From: Malurus cyaneus samueli
Lineage: Eukaryota > Chordata > Aves > Passeriformes > Maluridae
Assembly (NCBI GenBank): GCA_009741485.1
Contig: CM019228.1
Span: 11,368,448-11,432,447 of the forward strand
Length of the DNA stretch: 64,000 nucleotides
Reading direction: 5' to 3'
This document shows, piece after piece, positions 36,001 to 48,000 of the stretch; the stretch's first letter is position 1; each line of letters starts with the position of its first letter. The position numbers were made by a program, and so were the translations under genes. The notes under the pieces were generated by a model. It did no database searches and had not been told where the DNA came from. It saw only the letters and a program-made list of their open reading frames with translations.

Positions 36001-39000
36001 AAAAGACCCCGAGCAAACCCTGCCCCGCTCTCCAGCCGTCCCCGCTCCGGCGCTTTCCACACAATGTGACCTTTAGTCAAGAGCCCTTAAGGAATAATCA
36101 CAGAGCAGGAGCAGTCTGTTCATTGCCATCAGCGGCCCACCAGGCACCCCGATGATTCCTGGCCCCGATTGCAGCCTGCAAGGGCACGGAATGAGCTTTT
36201 CCGTGCTCGTTCCTGGCTTCAGCTGCCTCCCCTTCCCAAAGGGCCTCTTAGGGATGAAAAACCTGTGGCCAGGGCGGGGGGAAGGATCTGTTTCCATCAC
36301 CTCTCTCCTTCTGGCGTTGCTTTCTTTCTGCCTGTGGCCTATTAACGCTCCTCTCGAGAGGTGCCGGAGCGATTGGCCAGATGCTGTTACAAGCCAGCAG
36401 GGTTTATTAGATTGCAATTTTTCCAGGCATGTTCCACTGCCCAAAAAAAGCCCCGTGAGGCTGCAAGGATCAGGGACACAGAGAGGAGAGGGAGGGCTGT
36501 GGAGTGGCAGTGATTCCTCCTCTCCTGACTGGAGGAATTTTAACTCTCAGAGCCATGGATGCTGCATTTTTCCGAGCTCTGAGCCCTCCCCATCAGCTGA
36601 TTCTGCTTTTCTCTCTCCTAGCCCGACCCCTGGAACACCCATGTCTGGAAAGGGGTCAATGGGACACCCACCAAGAAGAGGGCCATTGGCTTTAAGAAGC
36701 TGGCAAAGTGAGTACCAGCAGGCTCTGGAAAGCCCTGGAATGTCTGGGGCTGGATTTGGGGCACCCTACAGGTGTAGGGGATGCATCATGGTCTGTGAGC
36801 CAAACCTGGGGACACTGGAGGCTTCACCTGCCTTAAGGGACATTTGGGGACATAAGCAGCCCTTTGAGCACCCCCTTAACCCTCCAAAAGGCCTGTGAGA
36901 AGGGTGACACCAGATCTTGGATATGGTCTGTTCTCCCAAGGTGTTCATTCCCGGGTTTTCCCACTCTTTGAAGGGGACTTTGCCTGTTTGTCCTTTCCTC
37001 GGGGCAGGAAGATCCCTCCTCCCCATTCGGGGCTCTGCTGGCAGTAATGGGATGAAACTCCTGTCCATATTCCTCTTTTTCCCAGTGACATTTTTCCCTC
37101 CTTGAAGAGCCCCTGCCAACCCTCCGAACACCTGCTTTGGAGGGAAGGGGGAAGATGGGATGAGGAATCTCCCTGCAGGCAGCAGATGGATCAGGGCTGA
37201 GCTGAGATTTGCACTTCATGGTCGGTTGACCCCTGGCAAGGGGCCACCCCAGCCCCTCTTCCCTGCCAAGGCTCCTCAGCAGCGAGGATGCAGGAATTGA
37301 GTGTAATTTGGACCCTTTTGGCTGATCCTGGCCCAAATTTCTCCCCCGGGGGCTGTTGGCAGAGAGGAGCTGCCGGTTCTGTGGCAGCAGAGCCCGGGGC
37401 CAGGGCGGGAGAGGGCTGGGTGTGCCCTGGTGGTGGTGGCCAGGCTGCCAGGTGGCCCTGGCTCATCACAGCGTCTCCCCACGCTTCAGTTTCCCCGAAT
37501 CCCTTCCATCAATTTGTTCCCACTCTTCAGCTGTCACCTCCTGCGAGCTGCATCCATAAACAGGATCGGCAGCCGAGGAACGCGCTCCGGCTGCCGCTGA
37601 CACCGGGGCTGGGCCGGGGGAAGAGCGGGAGGATTCGTGGAGTTGGGAGAAATGATGCTTTTATTGCTCTGTGCCCCACTGAGGGATGGTTTGAGAAAAA
37701 AATGTGAGCGTGGCAGGTGATTTTAAAAGAAAAAAAATCCCCTTTGTTCTCGATGTAGGGAAAGGAATTATTTCTGTAATTCGCTATTAATCCTGTCTGG
37801 GTCAGAGCTAATCAGCCGAACCAGAGGCAGCCCCAGAGCCCGGAGTGGGATTTGGTGCCTGCTCAGACTCAAAAATCTCGATGAATCAGAGCCTTCAGAG
37901 CTGCAGTGCCTGCCCTTCCCCTGGCACTGCAGATCCTGGGGACAGGGGACATTGCCACCAGGGACAGGGGACATTGCCACCGTGGGAAAGCAAAGGCAGA
38001 ACTGCACTGAGGGGTAGTGACAGCAGCAAACAGGAATGTTCCTGAGGCTGGCTCAGCCGTGGAGAGGAGCTGCCCGGGGCAGGCAGGAGGAACCAGCCTG
38101 AGGGAATTCCTGCCTCTTCTGTCTGCTTTTCCCCCTTCCTGAATGATTCCCCAAACCCAGAGCGTTTCTGGGCAGGAAGAACCAGGGAAAGCTGGAATTC
38201 TGCTGCCAGTGTGACCATTCCAGCTGCAGCCTCCACTGCTGGAGGGGATGCAGGGTCCTGCTGAACCTGGGCAGGGGCTGATCTCTCTGTCAGAGCAGAT
38301 CAAGCAGCCCTTCCTCCTGCAGAGACCACAGAAACGCTTTGTGCTCCTTCAGATTCCCAAAACCTGCCTTTTTTCACTTGAAACGTTGGTCTAAATCCAG
38401 ACCTGATGGATTTCTGACTTTCTGGTGGCCTCATTTAAAGCCTTGGTGGTCCTTTCGGGAAAAATGAAGATGTCCTTCATGTAGGAAAAATGGTGTTGAT
38501 GAATGTCCCTGAAACAACAAACCTGCCACCCTCGCCCCCCATCCTGGTGCTCCCACTGATTCCACAGATAAGAAATCAGCATTCCCTCCCCAGCCAGGAT
38601 CAGGGACAGGCTGGTCACCTCTCCGAGCTCCCCTGTCCTGCTGTCTGTGCTGAGCCAGCGGGGGACACAGGAGGAAAATTCCCCGGTGACGGCTCTGGGC
38701 ACAGGGAGCAGCCAGGCGGGCACTGCCCTGCCCAGGCTGGGATAAATGTGCCAGGCCTTGGAGAGCAGCTCCTCCCAGGGGCGGTCACGGTGTCACCAGA
38801 CAGCCCGGGGTGGCTCCGGTGTCCCCAAGCTCTGATGTGGAGCAGGGCTGGCCAGGGCAGCTCCTGGATGGAGGAGCTGCTCTTCCTCCCGCAGCTCCAG
38901 CTCTGGGTGCTCCCAGCTTTTCCTTTGGCTTTCCCCACCCCAATTCTTCTCCTGCTCCTCTGCCTTTGCAAAAAAATTCTACCCCCAGTGCCTGTTTTAG

Positions 39001-42000
39001 TGTTTTCCTCCTTAAACCCATTCAAGCATTCGACCTCTGTGTTCAAGCTCCCCCATCTCCTCCTCCTCCGAGCTCTTCCAAGGCTTCCCCATTCACCACA
39101 AAACAGCAAAAAACTGATGCTGCAACTTTTTGACACGGTTGATTTAATAATAAACAGTAAGGTCTGGTTTAGAGACACAGACAAAGACCAAGCTCTGACT
39201 GCGATTTATCCGTGCCTCCCAGGGCTGTGAAGTTCTCAGCCAAGCTGATGGGCCAAGCCATGGCCAAGAGGGTCAAGGCCACCATCCTGTACGCCACGGA
39301 AACGGGCAAGTCGCAGGTGTACGCAAAAACCCTGTGCGAGATCTTCAAGCACGCCTTCGATGCCAAGGTATCGCCCCGGCTCCCGGCTCCTGACATGTGA
39401 CGGGCACAGAATCATGGGTTCTGCCAGGAAATACACAGAAAATAGCTGCCCAGGGTCTTCGGGATGGGACCTTGTGGGGCTGGGCTGGAGCCTGCACAGG
39501 GATTTTTCTGGCTGATTTCCTGCAGTGTCTGTTTGGCCCCTCGGGTGGCAGCTCCAGGGTGCCCCATGTCCCTCGAGGCTCCTGTTCCCATCCCCTGGGT
39601 GCTGGAGCCACCCCACAGGGATCCCCCCTCTCCCTGACCTCTGTCCCATGCTCCCAGGTGATGTCCATGGACGAGTACGATGTGGTGCACCTGGAGCACG
39701 AAACCATGGTCCTGGTGGTCACCAGCACCTTCGGCAACGGGGACCCGCCGGAGAACGGCGAGGTAGGACAGCGGGGAGGGGTGGCTGCAGCGGGGGACAG
39801 CGGTGGGACAGGGGCAGGAATGTCCTCTCTTGGCCCCAAACTGATCCAGGCACTGTCCCTGCCTCCTGCTCTGGAACAGGATCTCCCTATTGCCAGCCCC
39901 TGATCTGTTGTTAACTCCATCCTGTACAGCCACTGCTGGGGTGACAGCCCTGACCTCACCCAGCCCTGGGAACAGAGCAGAGAGCAGAGCCACAGCCCAG
40001 GCTGTGCCCACGTCTCTGTTTCCTTCAAAACCTGGCAAAACTGATGGCAATTTTTATTGCTTTTCCGCAGAAATTCGGCTGCGCGTTGATGGAGATGAAG
40101 AATCCCAATTCCCACCTGGAGGAGAGGAAGTAAGAGCACCCCAACCCCTTCCCCTCCCAAACCACTGCCTGTTTTCCTGACCTCATCCTGACATGAGGGA
40201 GTGGGAAATCTTTGGTGGAAAGGTCCAGGGGATGGGACCTTCCTGGAGAGCCAGGGGATGGAGAGGGTGGAGGTGCCAGGAAGGACAAAAGCACTGAGTC
40301 AGGAGTGCCTGTGCATTCCAGCCTGTAATTATCTGGCATGGCATTTTAAAGCTTCTCTCTTCAGCTTGAAGAAGCAGGAATCTATAAAAAAACCCAGAAA
40401 ATAGGAGGAATTTCCCCAAAATTGTAGATTCTATGAGCCAGAGCCTGTCCAGGAGACACGGAAATAGCACGAGTTGGAGGTAGAAGGGAGTTCCCAGCCT
40501 TGCAGATGTAGGTGGGGGAGGGTTTGAGAACCAGATTTAGCTCCATGCATGGCGTGAAAAGATTTCTAGGGAAAATAAGAGCCGTGATAATCCTGTGATG
40601 TTTGTAACCGGCACCTTGGAGACCAAATCTGGGATTGTAGAAAATCCCCCTTCGCGGGAAGACGAGCTTTGAGCATCTCCGCGCCGATCCCAAGGGCTGG
40701 GGAGGGAGGGCGGCGTTAAAAACCATTTGGAGCCTTCACAGCTCCTTTTAGCCGTGAAGAATAAAACATTTCCCTAAAGTGGGGCACTGCTCTACCCTGG
40801 GATGTCTCCTGAGCCGACAACCGGCACGAGGCTGCTCCGTAATTAGGGATGGATCAGCCCTGGCTGGGGATCCGAGGCCATCCCAGCCCTCTGGCTCAGA
40901 GTGGTGACAAACAGGGTGGGGACCAATGTGTGGCTCTCTGGAGCTGGCTCTGCTGCAGCCCCAAAGTGCTCTTGGACGGATCCCTGCAGGGCTGCCCAGC
41001 TGGAAACCCATTAAATTCCTAATGGCCTCGTCCTTAATGAGGACAGAGAAAAAACGGGCTGCCTGGGAGGGGTATGGATGGAGAAGGGACATCCCACACG
41101 TGGCTGTCACCCCAAGGATCTCTCCCTTGGGTGCAGAGGTGCTGCCCGTGGTGAACCAGGTAGATGAGGGGGTTAAAAACCCCTGAGCTCGGTGCTTGCT
41201 GTCCCAGACACCTCCAAGTGGGATTTAAGATTGGAGGAGTTTCTAAGAGCCAAGCAGGGACACCTCCCACCATCCCAGGCTGCTCCCAGCCCCAATGTCC
41301 AGCCTGGCCTTGGACACTGCCAGAGAAGCCACAGCTTCTCTGGGCACCCTGTTTTTGGGATTGCAGACATCAAACACAAAAAAAAACCCTTTTGCAATGA
41401 GGGAGACCTGGAGAGGTTGATTTGGGGCAGAGGGACAATGTCAGCCTGGTGACAGAGAGCTGGAGAGAGCAGTCTGTGTTCCTGCACCCCACAGAACCCC
41501 AGCTCCAGCAGGAATGTTGAGGGTGGCCGAGACCCCTCTCCAAACCCCAGGGTCACAGGACACCATCAGGCCACTGTGGCCACAGCTCTCTGACCACAGC
41601 CCTGAGGCCGTGCTCAGGTTGATTTTCTGCTCCTCATGTCCCACAATGAGGGTTTTCCAAGGGATTTCCAAAGTGTTCCTAAGCCATTCCTGTTTAATTC
41701 CTGTTCAAACGCAGCCCAACCTTCAGCAGCCACCCCACCCCAAAAAGCTGCTGCTGCTGCCCCAACCGGGGGAATTTGGGCTTTGTGTCCCTTTAATCCA
41801 GAGGGCTGTGCTGCCCTGCCCAGAATTGGGGCTTGTGGAAAATCCCCCACCAAGGCAAGGTGAGCTGCGAGCATCTCTGTGCAGATGCCACAGGCTGGGA
41901 AGGGAGGAGACAGCCCCCGGGATAACCTGGCTGGGGGACACGGCCCGGGGACAGCAGAGGGGATGGGAGCAGGGGAAGCAAAAGAGGAAAGAGTGGGGAT

Positions 42001-45000
42001 GGGGAGGGAGGGGGATGCTGAGGGGCAGAGGTGGCACTGGGGACTCTGTGACCCCGGGGACTCTGTGACCCCGGGGACTCTGTGACCCCAGGGACTCTGT
42101 GACCCCGGCAGGCATTGGGGACTCTGTGACCCCAGGGACTCTGTGACCCAGGGACTCTGTGACCCTGGCTGGCATTGGGGACTCTGTGACCCAGGGACTC
42201 TGTGACCCCGGGGACCTGTGACCCCAGGGACTCTGTGACCCCAGGGACGCTGTGACCCCGGGGACCCTGTGACCCCAGGGACTCTGTGGCCCCAGGGACT
42301 CTGTGACCCAGGGACTCTGTGACCCAGGGACTCTGTGACCCCGGCAGGCATTGGGGACTCTGTGACCCAGGGACTCTGTAACCCCTGTGACTCTGTGACC
42401 CAGGGACTCTGTGGCCCCAGGGACTCTGTGACCCCGGCAGGCGCTATGCTCGGGGCCGTGCTCCCCGCGTGCCGCGCCGGGTGCTGGAGCTGTGCCGTGA
42501 CTCATGCACACACCACTGCTCGCTGCTCCGGCTGTAAATTTAGAAACCCTTGTGTGGAGCAATTTTGGAAGATGGTTCGATGCAGAAATACTTCTGCTGT
42601 TGTCAGATTTTATTTTTTTTCTCCACTCCCCTTCCCCCTCCTCATCCCTTCTTCTCTCACTCCATTTTTGTGGGTTTTTTTTAAATTTCCCACTTCCTAT
42701 GAATGAAAAAACCCTGAGAATATCTATCCAGACATGTACCTGACCTTGTGTGCTGCCAGGGAAGGGCAGGTAAAGCCAAAGGTCCTGGCAGCTCTGCGTC
42801 ATTGGGGACAGTGTGGCAGCCAGCACCTGGGTCAGCGCAGCGGGAGGTGACAAGGACCTCATGGAGCATTCCAGCTCCAGCTGGGGGTGCAGAGGGGATC
42901 CTGTGGCCTTACCCTGGGAGGGAGCACATTCCTCTGCTCGTGGAATTGTGAGCCCTGAGCTCTGGTTTGGTCTTCTCAATAATTTGGTCCCCTCTTGATG
43001 CCTAAATCTGGCTACCCTAAAATGGAAGCTAGAAAAAACCCAGGAGAATAAAAACAATTCTATTTATTGCAGGGCCTTGAGGGCCATTGAGGGCAGGCCC
43101 AGCCCGGCCAGGGGCTGCACCCACAATGGACAATGGCTCAGGGGTTTTTCACCCTTTCTCACTTTTGTCCATTTGCACATCGGGGCTGAATCCTCCAATT
43201 GCAGCTGCAGCCAATGCAGTCATTGACTCCAACTTGGCTCCCCCAATTCTCTGTTGTTTCCATCTCTTGGGGCCTGGCCCAGGGAGGTGTCCTTGAGTTT
43301 GGGGCTGCAGAGGAATTGTTTTGTGTAAAAATGGGAGAGCAGGAGCTCAGCACTGTCTGTGGAGTCTGGAGTTAAACACTGAAGAATTCCAGGGTTACAG
43401 AGACAGGGAAATAGAGAAGCGAAATCCCAAGGCATCACTCTGAGCATGAAACATCGGGTGAGAGCCACCCCGAGGTGACACTGGGGTGACCCTGGGTGCT
43501 GTCACTGTTCACAGGAGCTACAAGGTCCGGTTCAACAGCGTCTCCTCCTACTCAGACGCACGGAAATCCTCCGGTGATGGCCCCGAGCCCCGGGACAACT
43601 TTGAGAGCACGGGGCCCCTGGCGAATGTCAGGTAACGGGGACGAGGTGGCAGGAACGGGGTGGGAGCTGGGGCTGTGCAGAGCTGAGCACTGCCACCTCC
43701 CCTGGGCGATGTGCAGACTCCTCCAGGCTGCCGTGGGTGGTGATGGCACAGGAGGGGACAGGAGGGGACAGGAGGAGCTGTGCCAGCGTCCCTGCCAGCC
43801 GGGCAGCCGCAGCAGTGCCCGCTCCCCGCAGGTTCTCGGTGTTCGGGCTGGGATCCCGCGCTTACCCCCATTTCTGCGCCTTCGCCCGCGCCGTGGACAC
43901 GCTCCTGGAGGAGCTGGGTGGCGAGAGGATCCTCCGCATGGGAGAAGGGGACGAGCTCTGCGGCCAGGAGGAGTCCTTCAGGACCTGGGCCAAGAAGGTC
44001 TTCAAGGTAACCCGAGGCTGCCCTGGTGCTCCGGGGAGGAGCGGGGGGACAAGGACAGAGTCAGAGCGGGATCCAATTCCATCCTCCCCTTCCCCACACT
44101 CTGGCACCACCCCAGAGGTTCTCTGTATTTTGGTGGGGCCCTGGTTCATGCACCAAAATGTCACCGACGTGCTGAATTCCTGCGTTATCCCAGATATCTG
44201 GGAAGGAGAGCCCCACGAGACACACCCGTGGCCCCTGATACTGCCCTACAACTTTGGGGGCTCCTTGTCCACGTGGGTTGGGATAAGGGGGTCAGCCAGG
44301 GCCGGGGGGGTGCCTGAGGGCCTGGTGCGTGCTGCAGGCAGCGTGTGACGTGTTCTGCGTGGGGGACGACGTCAACATCGAGAAAGCCAACAACTCCCTG
44401 ATCAGCAACGACCGCAGCTGGAAGAGGAGCAAGTTCCGCCTGACCTACGTGGCCGAGGCCCCGGAGCTCACACAAGGTATGCCTGTGGGGCAGATGGAGA
44501 AGCGACAGGGGCAGAGGGGCCAAATCCTCCTTTATAAAATCTCTGTCAAATTCCCAGCATTTCAGCCCTGCCTTTCCCCCCATCCCATGCCCACGGAGCT
44601 GCCTGTGGCTGTCCCAGGCTCCTTGGGCTGCTCCCAACTCCCTCTGACCAGTCCTAGGCCCCTCTGACCAGTCCCAGGCCCCTCTGGCCAGTCCCAGCTC
44701 CCTCTGACCAGCCTCAGGCTCCTCTGGCCGATCCCAGACCCTCTGACCAGCCTCAGGCTCCTCTGTCCAGTCCCGGCTCCTCTGTCCAGTCCCAGCTCCT
44801 CTGGCCAGTCCCACTCCCTCTGTCCAGTCCCACTTCCTCTGGCCAGTCCCAGGCCCCTCTGTCGTCCCAGTCCCTCTGGCCAGTCCCTGTCCATGTCCAT
44901 AACGCAGATGTTTGACCACAACTCCCCTCCCTCCTCCTGACCCCGTTTTTGAAGCTCTTTCCAAGCTCTCCTTGTCCGAAGCCGAGCGTTGTGGAGCGAA

Positions 45001-48000
45001 GGCCGCTCTGGCCCACCGACTCCTGTTCCCTCAGCACGGCTCCTGCGGCCCAGGATCTGCCACACCACCTGAGCTCTGCCCTCATCCTGCTCTCCCAAGC
45101 CTGTGGGCACAGGGAGGGCACAGCCCTAAGTCCCATGGGGTGGTTTTGGGGTCCTCCTCGGTTGCTAAAAACAGTGACGTGTGCTTGGTTCTCCTCCAGG
45201 GGTTTCGACCCCTCAGGCCTGCAGGAGGGAGGTCAAACCCCTGTGCTCAGCTCTGGTCTGAAGGGCTGACCCCACAATGATCCTACAAACTGGCAGAAGC
45301 CTCAGCCACGCTCTGCTGAGCCCCTTCCCTGACCCTTTTCCTCCTCAGGGCTGTACAGCATCCACAAAAAACGCGTCTATGCGGCCCGGCTCCTCACACG
45401 CCAGAACCTGCAGAGCCCCAAATCCAGGTAGGAAATGCCGCTGTCCCGGGAGCTGAACCCGCTCATGGGACACCAAAACAGTGCTGTGAGCTGGGATCCA
45501 CCTTTGTGCAAACCATGAGTTGGGATTCCAATCACCACCACGGTGGAGGGTGTTCCTGAGCTCTGTGACCCCGTGAAATCCCTGCTGGTGCCTCCCTCAG
45601 CCTGTGGGGTGGGGAGCTGGCTGGAGAGGCAGCAAAGGAAGGAGCAAATTTCTGAGCAATAGGTTAAATTGGGATTTTTTTCCCCTTTTAAAAAGCCTCT
45701 GAGGGTGAATCAGTGGGTGCTGCAGTGTCCCTTCTCCCTGCTGTGACCTTGGTGACACCACGAGCACACCAACAGCTCCCGAGGCCAGAACTTGGCTGTT
45801 CCCCAAAGGATTCCCCCAAATTTCCCTTTCCCCCTTTTTTCCTCCTGTCCCTGCAGCCGCCTGACCATTTTCCTGCGCCTGCACACCGACGGGCACCAGG
45901 GGCTGCAGTACCAGCCCGGGGACCACCTGGGCGTGTTCCCAGGGAACCACGAGGACCTGGTCAGTGCCCTCATTGACCGGCTGGAGGATGCCCCTCCGGC
46001 CAACCAGCTGGTGAAGGTGGAGCTGCTGGAGGAGAGGAGCACGGCTCTAGGTAACCATGGGCACAGGGGGCCCCTCTCCTCCTGTCCCAGTTTCTCAACT
46101 TCTTGGAGATCCTCAGAGAAATCCTCAGGAGAAATCATTTTCCTTCTCTCTGCCTGGATTGGGAGCGCCTCCCTCACCTCTGCTCTGCCCAGAGCTGTGT
46201 GGAGAGAGGGTTGGAAGGGTGGGCAGGGCCCCGGGGGGATATTCCATGGAAAAATTAAAGGTGTTTGTGTTCTCTCAGAGAGGACAATGTCTAGCACTGG
46301 GAAGAATTAAAGGATCTTGCAGGGCCATCCCAACACTGTATTTCAAGGATAAATCTGATATCCTGATGGGCAATATGGACAATCATCATCTGCTGTCTCA
46401 GACTGGGGTGAAAACCAGGGTTTGCCCACCCTGGTTGTGCTGCTCAGCTGATGTTAGGCTTGTGCTGGGTTCTCTCCTGGCAGGTGTCATCAGCAACTGG
46501 ACAGACGAGAGCCGTGTCCCACCCTGCACCATCTTCCAGGCCTTCAAGTACTACCTGGATATCACCACGCCCCCCACGCCGCTGCTGCTGCAGCAGTTTG
46601 CCCTGCTGGCCACCAGCGACAAGGAAAAGAAACGCCTGCAGGTCCTCAGCAAGGTGAGGAGCCCAAATCCTGGGTTCTGCAAGGCCCTGGGGGCAATCAC
46701 AGCCCAGCCAGGGCATTTCATCCCACCCTGTGCTTGTTCTTCGCTGCCACCCACCCAGCTTTGCCACAGATCTGGTGGGATGTCACGAGAAACCCCTGGA
46801 AAGGTGGATCCTACAGCTCTCTCGCCCCTCCCTCTTCTCCAGGGCCTGCAGGAGTACGAGGAGTGGAAGTGGTCCAAGAACCCCACGATCGTGGAGGTGC
46901 TGGAGGAGTTCCCCTCGGTGCAGATGCCCTCCACGCTGCTGCTCACCCAGCTGCCTCTCCTCCAGCCCCGCTACTACTCCATCAGCTCCTCGCCGGAGAT
47001 GTACCCGGGAGAGGTGCACCTCACCGTGGCTGTGGTGTCCTACCGCACCCGAGGTACCGTGCTCGGGGTCAGGCTCTGGGGAGAAGGGGCAGTGCAGGGG
47101 CAACCCCACAAAATCTCTGGCAAGGAGATGTTTTTTAAAGCCTTTCTATGCCTGCTACAAGGGTAGATTCCCCCAAATCACGGCACTGCTGTCCCAGGTT
47201 ATGGAAAATGATCATCCATCAAAGCGTGGTGTGTTCCAGAGGTGCCACTTCTGGATCCATTCTGTTTGCCCATCCCAAAATCCATACTCCCAGCAGCCAG
47301 ATTTTCATAGCTGTGTCTGAGCAGTCTTCGTCATGGTGTAGGTGGAAACAGCCCCGGTGCTCCTGCAGGACACAGGGAGGATGGTGGAACTGCCAGGGAG
47401 GGTTTGTGTTCCCTTGTTGCTCCTGCCAAAAAGGGCCAAAGGAGAGCTGGGTGTTCCCCGAGAATTGTGGGGTGCAGCTCTGCCAGGTCTGGGTCCTGGG
47501 TGGGTCCAGAGAGGGATCTGAGCGCCAAACTCTTACCAAGTTCATGGAGAATGGATGCTGAGATATGAAATATTTCAGTCAGGTGCTCACATGAGATGTA
47601 GCTGGAATGGTTTTAGGGATTCAAACACTCATTGGGTGGTGAGCCGTGTACAGCCCTGCTTCCCTCCCTCCCCAGACGGTGAGGGACCAATCCACCATGG
47701 AGTGTGCTCCTCGTGGCTCAATCGCATCCAGCCGGATGAAGTGGTGCCCTGCTTTGTGCGAGGGTGAGTGGCCCCCACGGGACCAGGGCTAAGGGAGAGG
47801 GGCTGAACCCACTTGCAGGATGAGCTCTCTGCCCTCAATAGTTGTCACAGTGGGAAAAAACAGGGCTGGGTTTGTGAGCAAACAGCTCCCCTTTGGGTTA
47901 AAATCTGCACGAAAATGTCACATCCTTGGATTTCATCTTGTTTCATTCCCACCCTCTCCGGGGGGGTTCTCAGCTGGCGGTGGGCAGTTGAGGGCACATC

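Noticed and set aside
44007..44337. Muscle-type extra exon between exons 18 and 19
   Set aside because: No in-frame segment of the right size with plausible splice sites and similarity was evident by eye.
45349..45428. Alternative splice sites that would repair the exon 20 frame
   Set aside because: No other AG or GT nearby gives 79 nt while keeping the conserved residues, so the extra base is in the sequence itself.
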